NCBI RefSeq assembly: GCF_028737205.1 | Contig: NZ_JAQZAL010000026.1 | Location: 17,339-81,338 of the forward strand | Origin: Actinomycetospora lutea | GTDB lineage: Bacteria > Actinomycetota > Actinomycetes > Mycobacteriales > Pseudonocardiaceae | Reading direction: 5' to 3' | DNA length: 64,000 nucleotides | In this document: piece by piece, positions 42,201 to 51,520 of the stretch | How the letters are laid out: every line of letters begins with the position of its first letter | Numbering within the stretch: the first letter of the stretch is position 1 | The notes under the pieces: model-generated | Seen by the model: only the letters and a program-made list of their open reading frames with translations | Databases searched by the model: none | What the model was told of the DNA's origin: nothing | Made by a program: the position numbers and the translations under genes

Positions 42201-43508
42201 ATGAACGGCAACGGGCACCGGTCCGCGAACGGCAACGGCAACGGTCACCGGCCGGCGAAGCTGCGCGGCTACTCGGCGTGGAGCCTCGTGCAGCACGGGC
42301 TGTCCCGGGGGGACTGGCCGCGCACGTGGCACGACCACGACATGCGCGACAGCTACGACGTCGTGATCATCGGTGGTGGCGTCCACGGCCTGGCCACGGC
42401 GTACTACCTGGCCCGCGACCACGGCATCACGAACGTGGCCGTCCTGGAGAAGGCCTACATCGGCTCCGGCGGGTCGGGGCGCAACACCGCGATCCTGCGG
42501 TCGAACTACCTCACCCCCGAGGGCGTGCGGTTCTACGACCGGTCGGTGAAGCTCTACGAGAACCTGGCCGCGGACCTGAACTTCAACGTCATGTTCTCCC
42601 AGCGCGGGCACCTGACCCTGGCCCACAACGACGCGTCGCTGCGGACCATGCGCTGGCGCAGCGAGGTCAACAAGCACGAGGGCGTCGATTCCGACGTCAT
42701 CGGGCCGGACGAGGTCAAGGGCCTGGTGCCCTACCTCGACACCTCGCCCGACACCCGCTATCCGATCCTCGGGGCGCTCTACCACCCGCCGGGCGGCATC
42801 GTCCGGCACGACGCGGTGGTGTGGGGCTACGCCAGGGGGGCGGACGCGAACGGCGCGCACATCCACCAGCTCACCGAGGTCACCGACATCGACGTCGAGC
42901 ACGGCCGGGTCACCGGCGTGCGGACGAACCGCGGGCGGATCGCCACGAAGGCCGTCGTCAACTGCACGGCCGGGTGGGCGAGCCTGATCTCGGACATGGC
43001 CGGGGTGTCGATGCCGGTGCAGACCTTCCCGCTGCAGGCGGCGGTGACCGAGCCGGTGCGCCCGTTCCTCGACACCGTCGTCGTGTCGGGCACGCTGCAC
43101 GTCTACGTCAGCCAGACCGACCGCGGCGAGCTCGTGTTCGGCGCCAGCGTCGACCCCTTCGCCTCCTACTCGATCCGCGGGTCGCTCGAGTTCACCGAGG
43201 GCGTGGCCGGCCACGTCCTCGAGCTGATGCCCGCCCTGTCGAAGATGCGGCTGCTGCGGCAGTGGGCGGGTCTGTGCGACATGACGCCGGACTACAGCCC
43301 GATCATGGGCCCGACGCCGGTCGAGGGCTTCTACGTCGACGTCGGCTGGGGCACGTACGGGTTCAAGGCGGGCCCGGTCTCCGGTGAGGCCATGGCCGCG
43401 ACCGTCGCGGACGGGGCGCCTCCGGAGATCATCTCCTCGTTCGGGCTGGACCGCTTCGCCGACGGGCGCCTCGTCGGGGAGAAGGGCGCCGCCGCGGTGG
43501 GCCACTGA
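42201..43508 (+). CDS. soxB: Sarcosine oxidase beta / N-methylglutamate dehydrogenase subunit A-like FAD protein
   Basis: 435 residues. FAD-binding YDVVIIGGGVHGLATAYYLA (about residues 50-70), S-G-R-N-T-A-I-L-R-S-N-Y-L, and the C-terminal GWGTYGFKAGPVSG. This subunit strips the N-methyl group of a secondary amine. The first 30 residues are a low-complexity N-G-N-G-H stretch. Neighbours delta, alpha and gamma complete a heterotetramer. By context (gmaS-mgsABC across the divergent promoter) the substrate is more likely N-methylglutamate than sarcosine; both are possible. Confidence 0.88.
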   Translation: MNGNGHRSANGNGNGHRPAKLRGYSAWSLVQHGLSRGDWPRTWHDHDMRDSYDVVIIGGGVHGLATAYYLARDHGITNVAVLEKAYIGSGGSGRNTAILRSNYLTPEGVRFYDRSVKLYENLAADLNFNVMFSQRGHLTLAHNDASLRTMRWRSEVNKHEGVDSDVIGPDEVKGLVPYLDTSPDTRYPILGALYHPPGGIVRHDAVVWGYARGADANGAHIHQLTEVTDIDVEHGRVTGVRTNRGRIATKAVVNCTAGWASLISDMAGVSMPVQTFPLQAAVTEPVRPFLDTVVVSGTLHVYVSQTDRGELVFGASVDPFASYSIRGSLEFTEGVAGHVLELMPALSKMRLLRQWAGLCDMTPDYSPIMGPTPVEGFYVDVGWGTYGFKAGPVSGEAMAATVADGAPPEIISSFGLDRFADGRLVGEKGAAAVGH

Positions 43509-43555
43509 TGCCCCCGCCCATCCGACCGATCGACCGATCCGGCAGGTGATGACCC

Positions 43556-43819
43556 ATGATGCTTCTGCCGTGCCCGTGGTGCGGGCCGCGGAACGCGACG
43601 GAGTTCCGCTACGGAGGGGCGACCGGTGCGCGCCCCGATCCGGTGTCGGCGACGCCGCAGCAGTGGCGGGAGTACCTCTACACGCAGACCAACCCCCTCG
43701 GGTGGTCGCGTGAGGGCTGGTACCACCGCGCCGGCTGCCGCCGCTACATCACGGTCGAACGGCACACCGGGACGAACGAGGTCCGGTCCGCCCTCGACAC
43801 CGCGACGGAGGACGGCTGA
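43556..43819 (+). CDS. soxD: Sarcosine oxidase delta / N-methylglutamate dehydrogenase subunit B-like zinc protein
   Basis: 87 residues. Zinc ligands: C-P-W-C-G near the start and the late H-R-A-G-C. W-R-E-Y-L-Y and N-P-L-G-W-S-R-E-G-W are family marks. A small structural subunit of the heterotetramer. The final A of its TGA is the first base of the alpha subunit ATG. Confidence 0.92.
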   Translation: MMLLPCPWCGPRNATEFRYGGATGARPDPVSATPQQWREYLYTQTNPLGWSREGWYHRAGCRRYITVERHTGTNEVRSALDTATEDG

Positions 43820-46731
43820 TGAGCCTCACGACCCCGGACCCCACCCCGACCACCACCCGCGCCCGGCCGGGCCGGCTCGCCCCCCAGCCGGGCGAGGTGA
43901 TCGACCGCCGGCGCCCCGTGACCTTCACCTGGAACGGGGTGACCCACCGCGGCTTCCGGGGCGACACCATCGCCTCGGCGCTCGCGGCGTCCGGCGAGCG
44001 CGTGTTCTCCCGGAGCTACAAGTACCACCGCCCGCGCGGCCTGCTGACCGCCGACTTCCTCGACCCGGGCTGCAGCGTCCAGGTCGGCGACGAGCCGAAC
44101 GTGCGCGGCGGGCACCGGCTCGTCGAGGACGGGATGGTCGTCAGCTCGCAGAACACCTGGCCCTCGCTGAAGTTCGACGTGAAGGCCGTCAACGGGCTGG
44201 CGGGCCGCTTCCTCGCCCCCGGCTTCTACTACAAGACGTTCATCAAGCCCCAGCGCCTGTGGCCGCTCTACGAGAAGGTGCTGCGCCGGTTCGTGCACGC
44301 CGGCGAGATCACGGCGGACGTGTCCGGTGGCGTGCCGGGCGAGACCTTCGACAAGCGCTACGCCCACCCCGACGTCGTGGTCGCGGGCGGCGGGCCCGCG
44401 GGCATGGCGGCGGCCGTCGCGGCGGCGCTCGCCGGGTCGCGGGTGATGCTCGTCGAGGAGGAGCACGAGCTGGGCGGGCACCTGCGGTGGGGCGACGCCG
44501 ACGACCGCGAGGCGCTGCGCGACCTGCGCGCGCAGGTCGCCGCCGAGCCGGGGATCGAGGTCCTGACGAACTCCGTGGTCAGCGGGCGCTTCGACGACAA
44601 CTGGCTCTCGATCGTCCAGCGCGGGCTGCCGCAGGTGTTCGAGCGCCTGATCAAGGCACGCGCGGCGACGATGATCGTGGCGCCCGGTCTCATCGAGCGC
44701 CCCTACGTCTTCGAGGGCAACGACCTGCCCGGCGTGATGCTCTCGACCGCCGTGCGCCGGCTGATCAACCTCTACGCGGTGCGCCCGGGCTCGCGGGCCG
44801 TCGTGCTGACGGCGAACCCCGAGGGCGACGCCGCGGTGGAGGACCTGCGCCGGGCGGGCGTCGAGATCGCCGCCGTGGTCGACGCGCGGGCGGGCGACAC
44901 CGTCGTGCGCGCCACCGGCCGCTCGGAGGTCACCGGGGTGGAGCTGTCCACCGGCGCGCGGATCGCGTGCGACCTCCTCGTCACCGCCGTCGGCTGGACC
45001 GCGCCGACGTCCCTGCTCAACATGGCGGGCGACCGGCCGGTGTACCGGCCGCAGGCGGCCCGGTTCCTGCCCGACCCGCAGCGCATGCCGGAGAACGTGC
45101 TGGCGACCGGCGGCATCGTCGGCGACGGCACGGTGACCGAGCTGGTCGCCCACGCCACGGCGATCGGGCGCGAGGCCGCGCGCCGCGCCGCGGCCCGGGC
45201 CCGCGCGATCGGCGAGGCCGTCCCCACCCGGGGCGGGGACGCCCCGGCGCTGCCGAATCCGGACCCCACCCCGGTCGACGTCCCCGTCCTCGCGCCCGCC
45301 GACCACCCGGAGCTGTTCCAGGGCTCCACCCACGGGTTCGTCGACTTCTGCGAGGACGTGTCGTCCAAGGACCTCGTGATCGCCGTCAAGGAGGGCTACG
45401 ACTCGATCGAGCTCGTCAAGCGCTACACGACGGTCACGATGGGCCCGACCCAGGGCAAGCTCGAGACCGTCAACACGGTCGCGATCGTGGCGGCGGCGAC
45501 CGGGCGCACGATGGCCGAGACGGGCACGACGACCTGGCGGCCGATGTACGCGCCGGTCACGCTGGGCGCGCTCGCCGGCCGCATCCACGAGCCGGTGCGG
45601 TACTCGCCGATGCAGAGCTGGCACGAACGCCACGGGGCGACGCCCCTGGTCGCGGGCCAGTGGATCCGCCCCGAGCACTACGGCGACCCGGCCGCCGAGG
45701 TCCGCGCCGTCCGCACCGGGGTGGGGATCATCGACGTCACCCCGATCGGCAAGCTCGACCTGCGCGGGCCGGACGTGGCGCAGCTGCTCAACCTGCTCTA
45801 CGTGAACAAGTGGTCGAAGCTCGGGATCGGACGGGTCCGCTACGGGGTGATGTGCGCCGAGGACGGCGTGGTGATGGACGACGGGGTCACCGGCCGCCTC
45901 GGCGAGGACCACTACCTGATGTCGACCACCTCGTCCGGGGCGGCGACGGTGTGGGAGTGGGTGGAGGACTGGCTGCAGACCGCCCACCCGGACTGGCGGG
46001 TCCACGTCACCCCGGTGACGACCGCCTACGCGAGCATCAACGTCGCGGGACCCCGCTCCCGGGAGCTGCTCGCCGGGCTCACCAATGTCGACCTGTCCGC
46101 CGACGCGTTCGGCTACATGCAGGTCCGCACCGGCGCCGTCGCCGGCGTGGACGACTGCGTGCTGTGGCGGATCGGGTTCACCGGCGAGCTGTCCTACGAG
46201 ATCCACGTGCCGGCCTCGTACGGCCTGCACGCGTGGGAACGGCTCATGGCCCACGGCGCCGACCTCGGGGTGCAGCCGTTCGGGGTGGAGGCCCAGCGCA
46301 TCCTGCGCCTGGAGAAGGGCCACTTCATCGTCGGGCAGGACACCGACGGGCTCACCAGGGCCTACAGCGGCGCCCTGGACTGGGCGATCAAGCTCGACAA
46401 GGACGACTTCGTCGGCAAGCCGGAGCTGGTCTGGCAGCAGGAGCAGGGCGTGACGACGCAGCTCGTCGCGCTCCAGCCGGACGACCGCACGACGGTGCCC
46501 GAGGAGGCGAGCCAGATCCTGGCCGCGGACGGGCGGATCGCCGGGCGCATCACCTCGAGCCGCATGTCGCCGACGCTCGGCCGGTCCATCTGTCTCGGTC
46601 AGCTCGAGCCGGCGCTCGCGGCGCCCGGCACGGTCGTCACCGTGCGCCTGGTCGACGGCCGGGACATCGGGGCGACGGTCATCGAGGGCCTCGCCCACGT
46701 CGATCCGGAAGGGGCGCGACAGCGTGTCTGA
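43819..46731 (+). CDS. soxA: Sarcosine oxidase alpha / N-methylglutamate dehydrogenase subunit C-like protein
   Basis: 970 residues, the usual length. N-terminal ferredoxin-like domain (about 30-110, FTWNGVTHRGFRGDTIASAL, KYHRPRGLLT), NAD-binding domain (VVVAGGGPAGMAAAVAAAL, about 186-205), then from about 590 a GcvT-like tetrahydrofolate domain (VGIIDVTPIGKLDLRGPDV, GELSYEIHVP, GHFIVGQDTDG). The methyl group leaves as methylene-tetrahydrofolate, linking the complex to FolD and PurU. Stop lies 8 bases inside the gamma gene. Confidence 0.92.
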   Translation: MSLTTPDPTPTTTRARPGRLAPQPGEVIDRRRPVTFTWNGVTHRGFRGDTIASALAASGERVFSRSYKYHRPRGLLTADFLDPGCSVQVGDEPNVRGGHRLVEDGMVVSSQNTWPSLKFDVKAVNGLAGRFLAPGFYYKTFIKPQRLWPLYEKVLRRFVHAGEITADVSGGVPGETFDKRYAHPDVVVAGGGPAGMAAAVAAALAGSRVMLVEEEHELGGHLRWGDADDREALRDLRAQVAAEPGIEVLTNSVVSGRFDDNWLSIVQRGLPQVFERLIKARAATMIVAPGLIERPYVFEGNDLPGVMLSTAVRRLINLYAVRPGSRAVVLTANPEGDAAVEDLRRAGVEIAAVVDARAGDTVVRATGRSEVTGVELSTGARIACDLLVTAVGWTAPTSLLNMAGDRPVYRPQAARFLPDPQRMPENVLATGGIVGDGTVTELVAHATAIGREAARRAAARARAIGEAVPTRGGDAPALPNPDPTPVDVPVLAPADHPELFQGSTHGFVDFCEDVSSKDLVIAVKEGYDSIELVKRYTTVTMGPTQGKLETVNTVAIVAAATGRTMAETGTTTWRPMYAPVTLGALAGRIHEPVRYSPMQSWHERHGATPLVAGQWIRPEHYGDPAAEVRAVRTGVGIIDVTPIGKLDLRGPDVAQLLNLLYVNKWSKLGIGRVRYGVMCAEDGVVMDDGVTGRLGEDHYLMSTTSSGAATVWEWVEDWLQTAHPDWRVHVTPVTTAYASINVAGPRSRELLAGLTNVDLSADAFGYMQVRTGAVAGVDDCVLWRIGFTGELSYEIHVPASYGLHAWERLMAHGADLGVQPFGVEAQRILRLEKGHFIVGQDTDGLTRAYSGALDWAIKLDKDDFVGKPELVWQQEQGVTTQLVALQPDDRTTVPEEASQILAADGRIAGRITSSRMSPTLGRSICLGQLEPALAAPGTVVTVRLVDGRDIGATVIEGLAHVDPEGARQRV

Positions 46732-47383
46732 CACCCACGGGACCGCCCCCGGCCCCCTGGCCCGCGGGGCGCTCGAACCGCGCGTCGCGGCGACCCGCTC
46801 CGGGTGGGTCGTCGACGCCCGCCGCAGCGTCGCCGACCTGGTCCTCTCCGACGAGAGCCCGCTGGCGAAGGTCCTCGTGAAGGGGCCCGTGACCGGTGCG
46901 CCGGGCAGCGTGCTCGGGACGTCCTCCGGGCGTGCCGCCCGGACCGAGGTGGGCGGCGGGACGGCGCTCGTGGTCGGCTCCGGACCGGGCGAGTGGCTCG
47001 TCGTCGGGCCCGTCGGGACGGCGGCGGCGACGGTCGCGGCGATCGAGCGGACCGTGAGCGGGCGGCCCGAGTTCGTCTCGCTGATCGACCTCACCCACGG
47101 CCGGGCGCTGATGCGCCTGACCGGGTCGCGGGCGCCGTCGGTGCTGGCGAAGGTCTGCGCGGTCGACGTCGAGGACGCCGTGGTGCCGAACGGCGGCGCC
47201 TTCCGCTCGTCGGTCGCCACCGTCGTGACCGACGTGGTGCGCGACGACCGAGACGGGACGCCGTCGTTCCTCCTGCACTGCGAGCGCTCCACCGGCCAGT
47301 TCCTGTCCGAGGCGCTCCTCGACGCGGGCGAGGAGTACGGCATCGAGACGACGACGCTCGTCGGCCTCGTTCCCGAGGGCTGA
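46724..47383 (+). CDS. soxG: Sarcosine oxidase gamma / N-methylglutamate dehydrogenase subunit D-like protein
   Basis: 219 residues. Family marks: GPGEWLVVGPVG, VSLIDLTHGRALMRLTGSRA and an end with H-C-E-R-S-T-G-Q-F-L. Fold related to the folate domain of GcvT but without its own catalysis. GTG start inside the alpha 3' end, so all four subunits are tightly coupled. Last gene of the oxidase operon; no clear terminator follows. Confidence 0.9.
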   Translation: MSDTHGTAPGPLARGALEPRVAATRSGWVVDARRSVADLVLSDESPLAKVLVKGPVTGAPGSVLGTSSGRAARTEVGGGTALVVGSGPGEWLVVGPVGTAAATVAAIERTVSGRPEFVSLIDLTHGRALMRLTGSRAPSVLAKVCAVDVEDAVVPNGGAFRSSVATVVTDVVRDDRDGTPSFLLHCERSTGQFLSEALLDAGEEYGIETTTLVGLVPEG

Positions 47384-47607
47384 CCATCGCGTCACTAGAA
47401 GGAAACGGCGTCCACTGGGGCTTTACATCGGCCTCACGGAGGGGTCATGATCTGGGTCACATCCCGAGGCCGCCCGGACCGTCACCAGCACGACCCCATG
47501 ACCCGGCCCGACGGCTCGCACATCGACCGCAGCAGCGCCTCTGCGCACCCGGACCCCGTCACCACGACGGTGTCCGGCCGTCGGCGCCGTCTGCTCCGGA
47601 GGTGACC
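47384..47607. promoter_or_regulatory. Upstream region of the transporter-tdm-tmm operon, with a CRP-like palindrome
   Basis: 224 bases without a gene. CATGATCTGGGTCACA (47446-47461) matches the TGTGA-N6-TCACA pattern of CRP/GlxR-type regulators with one arm mismatch. The site upstream of the MHS transporter (32232-32247) has nearly the same centre. The island motif found at copies A to D is not seen here, so the TMA operon may be controlled separately. Confidence 0.5.
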
Positions 47608-48693
47608 ATGACGAGTCCGACGGAGATCGACGAGCTCCGGAACGAGTACCGCAACCGTCAGGTCCGGTGGGGCTTCATCTGGGCCCTGACGTGCGCCGTG
47701 CTGTGGGGCGCCTGGTACGTCCCCGGCTCGGTGATCTACGCCGAGTCGCCGTTCGTCGACGCGCCCACCAGCGGCGGCGGCTACCTGCTCGCCGCCGTGG
47801 TCGTGACGATCCTCAACGCCGTCGCGGTGCTCATCGCGATGGCCGTCTGGGTCGCGGTCCTGGGCAAGACCAAGGACTACGGCCGGACCCTGCGCCAGGT
47901 GAAGATCTCGCGCTGGTACCTCCCGGCCGGGCTCGCGGGCATGCTCGCGATCTTCGGCTCGGTGGTGGCCATCGCCTACATCGGCGCCGGCTTCTCCGCC
48001 GTCGCGGCGCTGCTCTACCCGATCGTCGGGGCGCTCGCCGCCCGCGCCTGGTACGGCGAGACGATCACCAAGCGGGCCGCGCTGGGCATCGTCGTCATCG
48101 TCCTCGGCGGGGTCGTGATCTTCGCGCCCGGCATCCTCGGCGAGATCAGCGGCGCCGGCGGCGGCGCCTGGCTCGGCTACCTCGGCGGCGTGTGCGCCAT
48201 CGTCGGGTGGGGCCTGGAGGGCGCCATCGCCGGACGCGCCCTCGACGTCAGCGACCCGGACGTCGGTCTGACCCTGCGCTTCACCGCCGAGGTCGCGATC
48301 TGGCTGGTCATCGTGGTGCCGATCTGCTCGATCGCCGCCGGCGCGACGTTCTGGTCGACCGTCGGCGCGGCGCTCGCCAGCCCGACGGTGCTGCTGCTGC
48401 TCGTGCTGCTCGGGCTGACCTTCGGGTTCTGCTACGTGTCCTGGTACAAGTCGTTCCCGCTCATCGGGGTCGGCCGCGGCCAGGCGATCGCCGCGCTGTA
48501 CGGGCCGCTCGCCCTGGTCTGGCTCTACGTCTTCACCCTCGAGCCCCCGGGCCTCGAGTTCGTGATCGGCGGCCTCATCGCCGTCGTCGGCAGCTTCGTG
48601 CTCTTCACCGAGAAGCGCGACGTCCTCGAGGTGCTGCGCGCGGTGCCCGCGCGCTCGACCCGCACCTCCACCTCGGCCCGGCAGGAGGCGTGA
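47608..48693 (+). CDS. EamA/DMT-type membrane transporter
   Basis: 361 residues, about 10 hydrophobic segments arranged as two repeated halves, which is the DMT pattern: IWALTCAVLWGAWYVPGSV, FSAVAALLYPIVGALAARAW, IVVIVLGGVVIFAPG, ALYGPLALVWLYVF. Start ATG 47608 with CGGAGG. No substrate can be read. Its place ahead of tdm and tmm makes uptake or export of a methylated amine or its N-oxide the obvious guess. The rightward order is this gene, two small genes, tdm, tmm, GFA. Confidence 0.8.
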   Translation: MTSPTEIDELRNEYRNRQVRWGFIWALTCAVLWGAWYVPGSVIYAESPFVDAPTSGGGYLLAAVVVTILNAVAVLIAMAVWVAVLGKTKDYGRTLRQVKISRWYLPAGLAGMLAIFGSVVAIAYIGAGFSAVAALLYPIVGALAARAWYGETITKRAALGIVVIVLGGVVIFAPGILGEISGAGGGAWLGYLGGVCAIVGWGLEGAIAGRALDVSDPDVGLTLRFTAEVAIWLVIVVPICSIAAGATFWSTVGAALASPTVLLLLVLLGLTFGFCYVSWYKSFPLIGVGRGQAIAALYGPLALVWLYVFTLEPPGLEFVIGGLIAVVGSFVLFTEKRDVLEVLRAVPARSTRTSTSARQEA

Positions 48694-48700
48694 CCCGGTG

Positions 48701-49003
48701 ATGCACATGAAGGGGTACGTCCTGCAGCTGTTCGCCCAGCGCGGCGCCCTGTGGACCGACGAGGTCATCGACGCGGTGGAGTCCGAGTACGGCGTCTCCG
48801 GGGCCTACTGGCGCGGGACGGTCCGGCTCACGCTCGTCGACCTCTACGCCGGCGGCCTGCTCAGCGAGCAGGAGGCCACCGTCGACCCGCAACGCACCCA
48901 GGGGGAGGAGCGTGTGCTGTTCAAGTACGCGCTCACCGACTTCGGACGCGAGCGCATGGCGCAGTCCGGTCTGGCCACGAACCGAGGAGGAGTGCCCGCA
49001 TGA
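48701..49003 (+). CDS. Small winged-helix-like protein
   Basis: 100 residues from ATG 48701 (MHMKGYVLQLFAQRGALWTD); a GTG just before it is in frame too. The helix-helix-wing pattern (LWTDEVIDAVESEYGVSGAYWRGTVRLTLVDLYAGGLL, then F-K-Y-A-L-T-D-F-G-R-E-R) resembles PadR- or MarR-like minimal DNA-binding domains, but no family is certain. Its TGA overlaps the ATG of the next small gene (ATGA). Perhaps a local regulator or a structural subunit of the transporter system. Confidence 0.72.
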   Translation: MHMKGYVLQLFAQRGALWTDEVIDAVESEYGVSGAYWRGTVRLTLVDLYAGGLLSEQEATVDPQRTQGEERVLFKYALTDFGRERMAQSGLATNRGGVPA

Positions 49004-49110
49004 GCGATTTCTTCGCCTACGCCGCCGGCCCCGTGCTGGCGACCATCCTGTTCATCGGCCTGCCCGTGGCCGCCCTCGTCATGGCGCGGCTGTTCGTCCG
49101 CCGCCTGTAG
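49000..49110 (+). CDS. 36-residue single-pass membrane peptide
   Basis: ATG 49000 overlaps the previous stop (ATGA); GAGGAGG lies about 10 bases ahead; TAG at 49108. One hydrophobic helix covers residues about 6-30 (AYAAGPVLATILFIGLPVAA), followed by a basic end R-L-F-V-R-R-L, so the C-terminus is likely inside. Coupling and ribosome site suggest a real gene. It could be a small subunit for the EamA-type carrier encoded two genes upstream. Confidence 0.7.
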   Translation: MSDFFAYAAGPVLATILFIGLPVAALVMARLFVRRL

Positions 49111-49120
49111 GGGAGCGCCG

Positions 49121-51490
49121 ATGGCTGCACCGACCACGCCCCTGATCCCGTCCCGGCGCCTGCGGCTGCCCGGCCTGCTCGAGGCGGTGCCCGGGGTCGA
49201 GACCTACTGGGTCCGCCCGGGCGGCATCACGGCCGTCCGGGTGCACGGCGGTGACGAGATCACCGTCGTCGACCGGCAGGGTCGCCAGCGGGCGGAGGTC
49301 ACCGCCCTCGGTGAGCACGGGGCGGCCGCGCGGGACCTGCTCGGTCTCACCGCGGACGCGCCGGCGACGACGCTGCGGGCGCTCGGCGCGGACGCGTCGC
49401 CGCACGCGATCGAGGACCCGGTGCTCGCCACCCTCGTCGCGCACGGGCTCGACCCCTCCGAGCTCCGCGCGGCGTACCTGTTCGGGGAGTGGTCGCCGGC
49501 CGGGTCGCGCGAGACGCTGCGCGCGGCGGGGCCGGGCATCGTGCTCGTCGCCGCACCGGCCGGGTCGATGGCGGTGGACGAGACGACGGGCAACCCGCCG
49601 TCGGACCTGGTGCTCGAGGTGCGGCGCGCCCAGCCGCGGGTCGCCGAGGTCCCGCCGCTGCCCCCGCCGCTCGCCGAGCCGATCCTCGACGTCCGCGTCG
49701 ACGCGGCGACGGCCCTGAGCTACGAGGTGAAGGCCGGCCAGTACATCCAGATCCTCGACGTCGAGGGCCGGCAGTGCTCCGACTTCCTGGCCTTCCACGC
49801 CCACCGTCTCCAGGAGGGCCGCGAGCGGGGGCTCGACGCGACCGCCACCCGGTACTTCATGGGGCAGGCCTACCCGCAGCCCGGGCTGCACGGGAAGTTC
49901 TACGACCAGGACATGGAGCCGCTGGTCGAGATCGTCCGCGACACGGTGGGCCGCCACGACACGTTCGGCCTGGCCTGCAACACCAAGTACTACGAGGACC
50001 TCGGCTACTTCGGGCACGTCAACTGCACCGACAACTTCAACGCGCAGCTGCGTCCCTACGGCATCGAGGAGCGCGCCGGCTGGCCCGCGCTCAACCTCTT
50101 CTACAACACCGCGTTCGACGCGCAGAACCAGCTGATCTTCGACGAGCCGTGGTCACGGCCCGGCGACTACGTCCTGATGCGCGCGGGCGTCGACCTCGTG
50201 TGCGCGACCTCGGCCTGCCCCGACGACATCGACCCCGCCAACGCCTGGACGCCCACCGACGTCCACCTCCGCGTCTACTCCGCCGAACGGAAGTTCTCGA
50301 TGGCCATGGCGCACCGCCCCACGCCCGAGCACCCGGCGTCGCTGACCAAGGACACGGCCTTCGCGCCGCGGACGCGGGCCCTGACCCGCCAGTTCACGGA
50401 GTACCGCGGCTACTGGCTGCCGACGAGCTTCGACGGCCACGGCGCGATCGACGAGTACTGGGCCTGCCGCGAGCGGGCGGCGGTGATGGACCTGTCGCCG
50501 CTGCGCAAGTTCGAGGTCCTCGGGCCCGACGCCGAGGCGCTGCTGCAGGCCTGCGTCACCCGCAACATCCGCAAGCTCTCGATCAACCAGGTCGTGTACT
50601 CGGCGGTCTGCAACTCCACCGGCGGGATGATCGACGACTGCACGGTGTTCCGGCTCGCGGACACCAACTTCCGCTTCGTCGGCGGGGACGAGTACACCGG
50701 CACCTGGCTGCGCGAGCAGGCCGAGCGGCTCGGGCTCGACCGCGTGTGGGTCAAGCACTCGACCGACGAGATGCACAACATCGCCGTGCAGGGCCCGCTG
50801 AGCCGCGACATCCTGCGCGAGCTGATCTGGACCCCGGGCACGCAGCCGGCGTTCGGCGACCTGACGTGGTTCCGGTTCACCATCGGGCGGCTCGGCGACC
50901 ACCGCGGCATCCCCGTGGTCGTCTCGCGGACCGGCTACTCGGGCGAGCTCGGCTACGAGATCTGGTGCCACCCCTCCGACGGTCCGGCGGTGTGGGACGC
51001 CGTCTGGGAGGCCGGCACCCCGCACGGGATGCTCCCGCTCGGTCTCGACGCCCTCGACGTCCTGCGCATCGAGTCGGGCCTGGTCTTCGCCGGCTACGAC
51101 TTCGACGACCACGTCGACCCCTTCGAGGCCGGCGTCGGCTTCACGGTGCCGCTCAAGACCAAGGAGGACGACTTCGTCGGGCGCGACGCGCTCGTCGCGC
51201 GCAAGGCGAGCCCGCAGCGGCGGCTGGTCGGCCTCGAGCTCGCGGGCAACGAGCCGGCGCACCACGGCGACTGCGTCCACGTCGGGCGCCACCAGGTCGG
51301 TGTGGTCACCAGCGCGACCCGCTCGCCGATCCTGCGCAAGAACATCGCCCTGTGCCGGCTCGCCGTCGAGCACGCCGAGATCGGCACCGAGGTCGAGGTC
51401 GGGAAGCTCGACGGCCACCGCAAGCGGATCCCGGCGCAGGTCGTCCGGTTCCCGTTCTACGACCCCGACAAGGAACGCCCGCGTTCCTGA
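49121..51490 (+). CDS. tdm: Trimethylamine N-oxide demethylase (DUF1989 + GcvT-like fusion)
   Basis: 789 residues. The first 390 or so are DUF1989, the rest a GcvT-like tetrahydrofolate domain (DLSPLRKFEVLGPDAEALL, SRTGYSGELGYEIW, SGLVFAGYDFDDH). This fusion is the architecture of Tdm of Methylocella silvestris, which splits TMAO into dimethylamine and formaldehyde. Cys286, Cys302 and Cys366, and Asp221 in RQCSD, have the same spacing as the metal-site residues I recall for that enzyme (Cys263, 279, 343, Asp198). Residues 25-65 mirror 200-235 (DRQGRQRAE versus DVEGRQCSD), an internal duplication without the Cys. Directly upstream of tmm. Confidence 0.88.
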   Translation: MAAPTTPLIPSRRLRLPGLLEAVPGVETYWVRPGGITAVRVHGGDEITVVDRQGRQRAEVTALGEHGAAARDLLGLTADAPATTLRALGADASPHAIEDPVLATLVAHGLDPSELRAAYLFGEWSPAGSRETLRAAGPGIVLVAAPAGSMAVDETTGNPPSDLVLEVRRAQPRVAEVPPLPPPLAEPILDVRVDAATALSYEVKAGQYIQILDVEGRQCSDFLAFHAHRLQEGRERGLDATATRYFMGQAYPQPGLHGKFYDQDMEPLVEIVRDTVGRHDTFGLACNTKYYEDLGYFGHVNCTDNFNAQLRPYGIEERAGWPALNLFYNTAFDAQNQLIFDEPWSRPGDYVLMRAGVDLVCATSACPDDIDPANAWTPTDVHLRVYSAERKFSMAMAHRPTPEHPASLTKDTAFAPRTRALTRQFTEYRGYWLPTSFDGHGAIDEYWACRERAAVMDLSPLRKFEVLGPDAEALLQACVTRNIRKLSINQVVYSAVCNSTGGMIDDCTVFRLADTNFRFVGGDEYTGTWLREQAERLGLDRVWVKHSTDEMHNIAVQGPLSRDILRELIWTPGTQPAFGDLTWFRFTIGRLGDHRGIPVVVSRTGYSGELGYEIWCHPSDGPAVWDAVWEAGTPHGMLPLGLDALDVLRIESGLVFAGYDFDDHVDPFEAGVGFTVPLKTKEDDFVGRDALVARKASPQRRLVGLELAGNEPAHHGDCVHVGRHQVGVVTSATRSPILRKNIALCRLAVEHAEIGTEVEVGKLDGHRKRIPAQVVRFPFYDPDKERPRS

Positions 51491-51520
51491 CGCGGCCGAC
51501 CACCACCGGAAGGACTGTCC

